Origin: Acidobacteriota bacterium
GTDB taxonomy: Bacteria > Acidobacteriota > Vicinamibacteria > Vicinamibacterales > 2-12-FULL-66-21
Assembly: GCA_013694635.1 (NCBI GenBank)
Contig: JACDCA010000049.1
Span: 1-7,704 of the forward strand
Reading direction: 5' to 3'
Length of the DNA: 7,704 nucleotides
Part shown: positions 6,462 through 7,704 of the stretch, piece by piece
Layout of the letters: each line of letters begins with the position of its first letter
How positions within the stretch are numbered: position 1 is the first letter of the stretch
Made by a program: the position numbers and the translations under genes
The notes under the pieces: generated by a model
Database searches by the model: none
What the model was told of the DNA's origin: nothing
The model's input: the letters and a program-made list of their open reading frames with translations, nothing else

Positions 6462-7328
6462 ATGCCGACGCTGCTTGAATCCCTGCGCTCTGATCGTCCT
6501 CTCGTTGCAGCGGAGCTTCGACCGCCGCGCGCGGAGCTCGAAGCGCTCGCGAGCATGGACGCGTGGATCGACACCTATCACGCCGTCCGAAGCCTGACTC
6601 GCGGTGGCACGTTCGTGTTTCTGACCGACAGTGCGATCGGGTTGAAGGAAGAAGACAACCTGCGGCACCTGGTCAACAACGTGGGGCCTGGGGTCGCGCA
6701 ATCCGGGGTCGTGCCGTTCCTGACGTGCAAGCATCCGCTCGACTACTGCCTCGCGTACGCCGACCGCGCGCATCACCACGGCTTCGACGCCCTCGTCGTC
6801 CTCGGCGGAGACAAGAGCGTCGGCCCGCCGCGCTGCCTGGAGCATGCCTGGCAGCTGCGAGCGGAGATCAGGCGGCGGGTGCCTCAGCTCGCGCTCGGCG
6901 GATGGGCGAATCCTCACGGCGATTGTGTAACGCAGGTCGCCCACCTGCTGGAACAGGACGCCAATGCGGAGTTCTTCCTGACCCAGATCGTGTCGCATCA
7001 CACGCGCGCGAGCGTCGAGGCGTTTCTCGAGGAGGGGCGCCGGCGCGGGCTCGAGATTCCCGGAGTGTTCGGACTGTTCTACTACCGCTCCGCGAATTCA
7101 CGGACGCTCGCGTCGCTGAGCAGCTTTCTGCCCGTCCCCGTGGACGAACTGAAGCGCGAATTTGCGGCGGGCGCGACCGCCGACGACATCTGCGCCCGAT
7201 CGCTGCGGATGCTCGCCGACGGCGGCGTGAAGCACTTCTACATCAGCAACCTCCCGCTCGGGCAGGCCGCCAGCACGCTCCGCCGCATCATGGACCGCGC
7301 GGCGCTCTCCACGACGGCGCCTCGATAG
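6462..7328 (+). CDS. Methylenetetrahydrofolate reductase-like flavoprotein (divergent)
   Basis: This 288-residue protein has the single TIM-barrel length and motif order of bacterial MetF, which reduces 5,10-methylene-THF to 5-methyl-THF with FAD. Sites matching the E. coli catalytic residues are present: Glu19 in AAELRPPR (Glu28), Asp117 in VVLGGD (Asp120) and Gln175 in FFLTQ (Gln183). The overall sequence is far from canonical MetF: the usual FEFFPP is AELRPP, the substrate loop after the Gln is SHHTR, and it has GLFYYRSAN at 204-212 where other members have a different segment. It may be a folate-linked enzyme with another substrate or electron donor, so I give no symbol. ATG at 6462 is chosen; a TTG at 6453 is in frame but lies in the repeat cluster. 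Neither has a Shine-Dalgarno sequence. The next gene follows after 3 bases, so the two are probably co-transcribed. Confidence 0.78.
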   Translation: MPTLLESLRSDRPLVAAELRPPRAELEALASMDAWIDTYHAVRSLTRGGTFVFLTDSAIGLKEEDNLRHLVNNVGPGVAQSGVVPFLTCKHPLDYCLAYADRAHHHGFDALVVLGGDKSVGPPRCLEHAWQLRAEIRRRVPQLALGGWANPHGDCVTQVAHLLEQDANAEFFLTQIVSHHTRASVEAFLEEGRRRGLEIPGVFGLFYYRSANSRTLASLSSFLPVPVDELKREFAAGATADDICARSLRMLADGGVKHFYISNLPLGQAASTLRRIMDRAALSTTAPR

Positions 7329-7331
7329 GTC

Positions 7332-7704
7332 ATGCCGCTCACTGCGTGGGTCGCCGTCATGGTTCTCGCGCAATCGTCTTCCACGTGGACGGCCTCCTTC
7401 TCAGTCGAGCCCGCCCGCGAATCGCTCCGGTACCGTTTCGACAACCCGTCCAGTTTCGACACCGTGGAGCTCGTACCTCATTTTTTCGAGCAGACGTACG
7501 TCACGAGCAACGTCTGGATCGGCGGCCGCATCACGTATCCGCTCTTCGGCCGCGTGTCGGAAACGCGCGGTTCCGCGACACCCACGGCGAGGCGGCGCGC
7601 CGATGATTTCGACACCTTCTTTCAACCGGATGGCAACGTCGTCCGGTCAGGGACCACGGGAAACGCGTCAATCCGGAGCCTGCAGATTCTCGAGCGCATT
7701 TCCG
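7332..7704 (+). CDS. Exported protein of unknown function (5' part only)
   Basis: An open frame of 124 codons starts with ATG 3 bases after the stop of the MTHFR-like gene and continues past the window edge. The first 17 or so residues (MPLTAWVAVMVLAQSSS) look like a short signal peptide, although it lacks a positively charged start. The rest alternates aromatic and polar residues in beta-strand fashion (for example SLRYRFDNPSSFDTVELVPHF, residues about 31 to 51, and WIGGRITYPLFGRVSE), which would suit an outer-membrane beta-barrel or a secreted beta-rich protein. An omptin-like barrel crossed my mind because of DFDTFFQPDG, but the visible part is too short to support a family call. I do not recognise it. 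There is no clear Shine-Dalgarno sequence; translation may be coupled to the gene before it. Confidence 0.7.
   Translation, partial: MPLTAWVAVMVLAQSSSTWTASFSVEPARESLRYRFDNPSSFDTVELVPHFFEQTYVTSNVWIGGRITYPLFGRVSETRGSATPTARRRADDFDTFFQPDGNVVRSGTTGNASIRSLQILERIS

Noticed and set aside
6399..7001. Minus-strand open frame of 200 codons opposite the MTHFR-like gene
   Set aside because: No domain is seen, and the plus-strand frame carries the conserved catalytic residues.

Overview
This GC-rich window (poly-A and AT-rich stretches occur only in the intergenic region) looks like bacterial chromosome, most likely from an environmental Acidobacteriota-type genome. I infer that from the gene families: a HEAT-repeat/cyclophilin fusion, an M49 peptidase, and a CPSF-like beta-CASP nuclease. 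There is no marker gene to prove it. I see no RNA gene, insertion sequence, CRISPR array, prophage or origin.

Layout. Positions 1-6311 carry four genes on the minus strand that read leftwards as one tightly packed operon. In transcription order they are a D-cysteine desulfhydrase-like PLP enzyme (6311-5346), a metallo-beta-lactamase/beta-CASP RNA nuclease (5349-3898), a dipeptidyl peptidase III of family M49 (3905-2001), and an exported HEAT-repeat protein with a C-terminal cyclophilin-type prolyl isomerase domain (2004 to beyond position 1). Every junction is an overlap: ATGA, an 8-base overlap with a TTG start, and CTGA with an apparent CTG start. Translation is therefore probably coupled along the mRNA. 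Positions 6312-6461 are a 150-bp divergent intergenic region. It holds a perfect 18-bp palindrome directly before the operon and a cluster of 8-bp CTCCTG(A/T)T repeats directly before the rightward gene. Positions 6462-7704 carry a rightward pair: a divergent methylenetetrahydrofolate-reductase-like protein and, 3 bases later, the start of an exported protein I do not recognise.

How the genes may work together. The operon mixes RNA processing, oligopeptide breakdown, protein folding and cysteine/PLP chemistry. It reads as a housekeeping or stress-type set rather than a single pathway or a defence or mobile system. The best candidates for something undescribed are the control elements: the palindrome fused to a possible leaderless promoter, the octamer repeat cluster, and the use of non-ATG starts at the operon's overlapped junctions. 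I did not find a convincing new multi-gene system.
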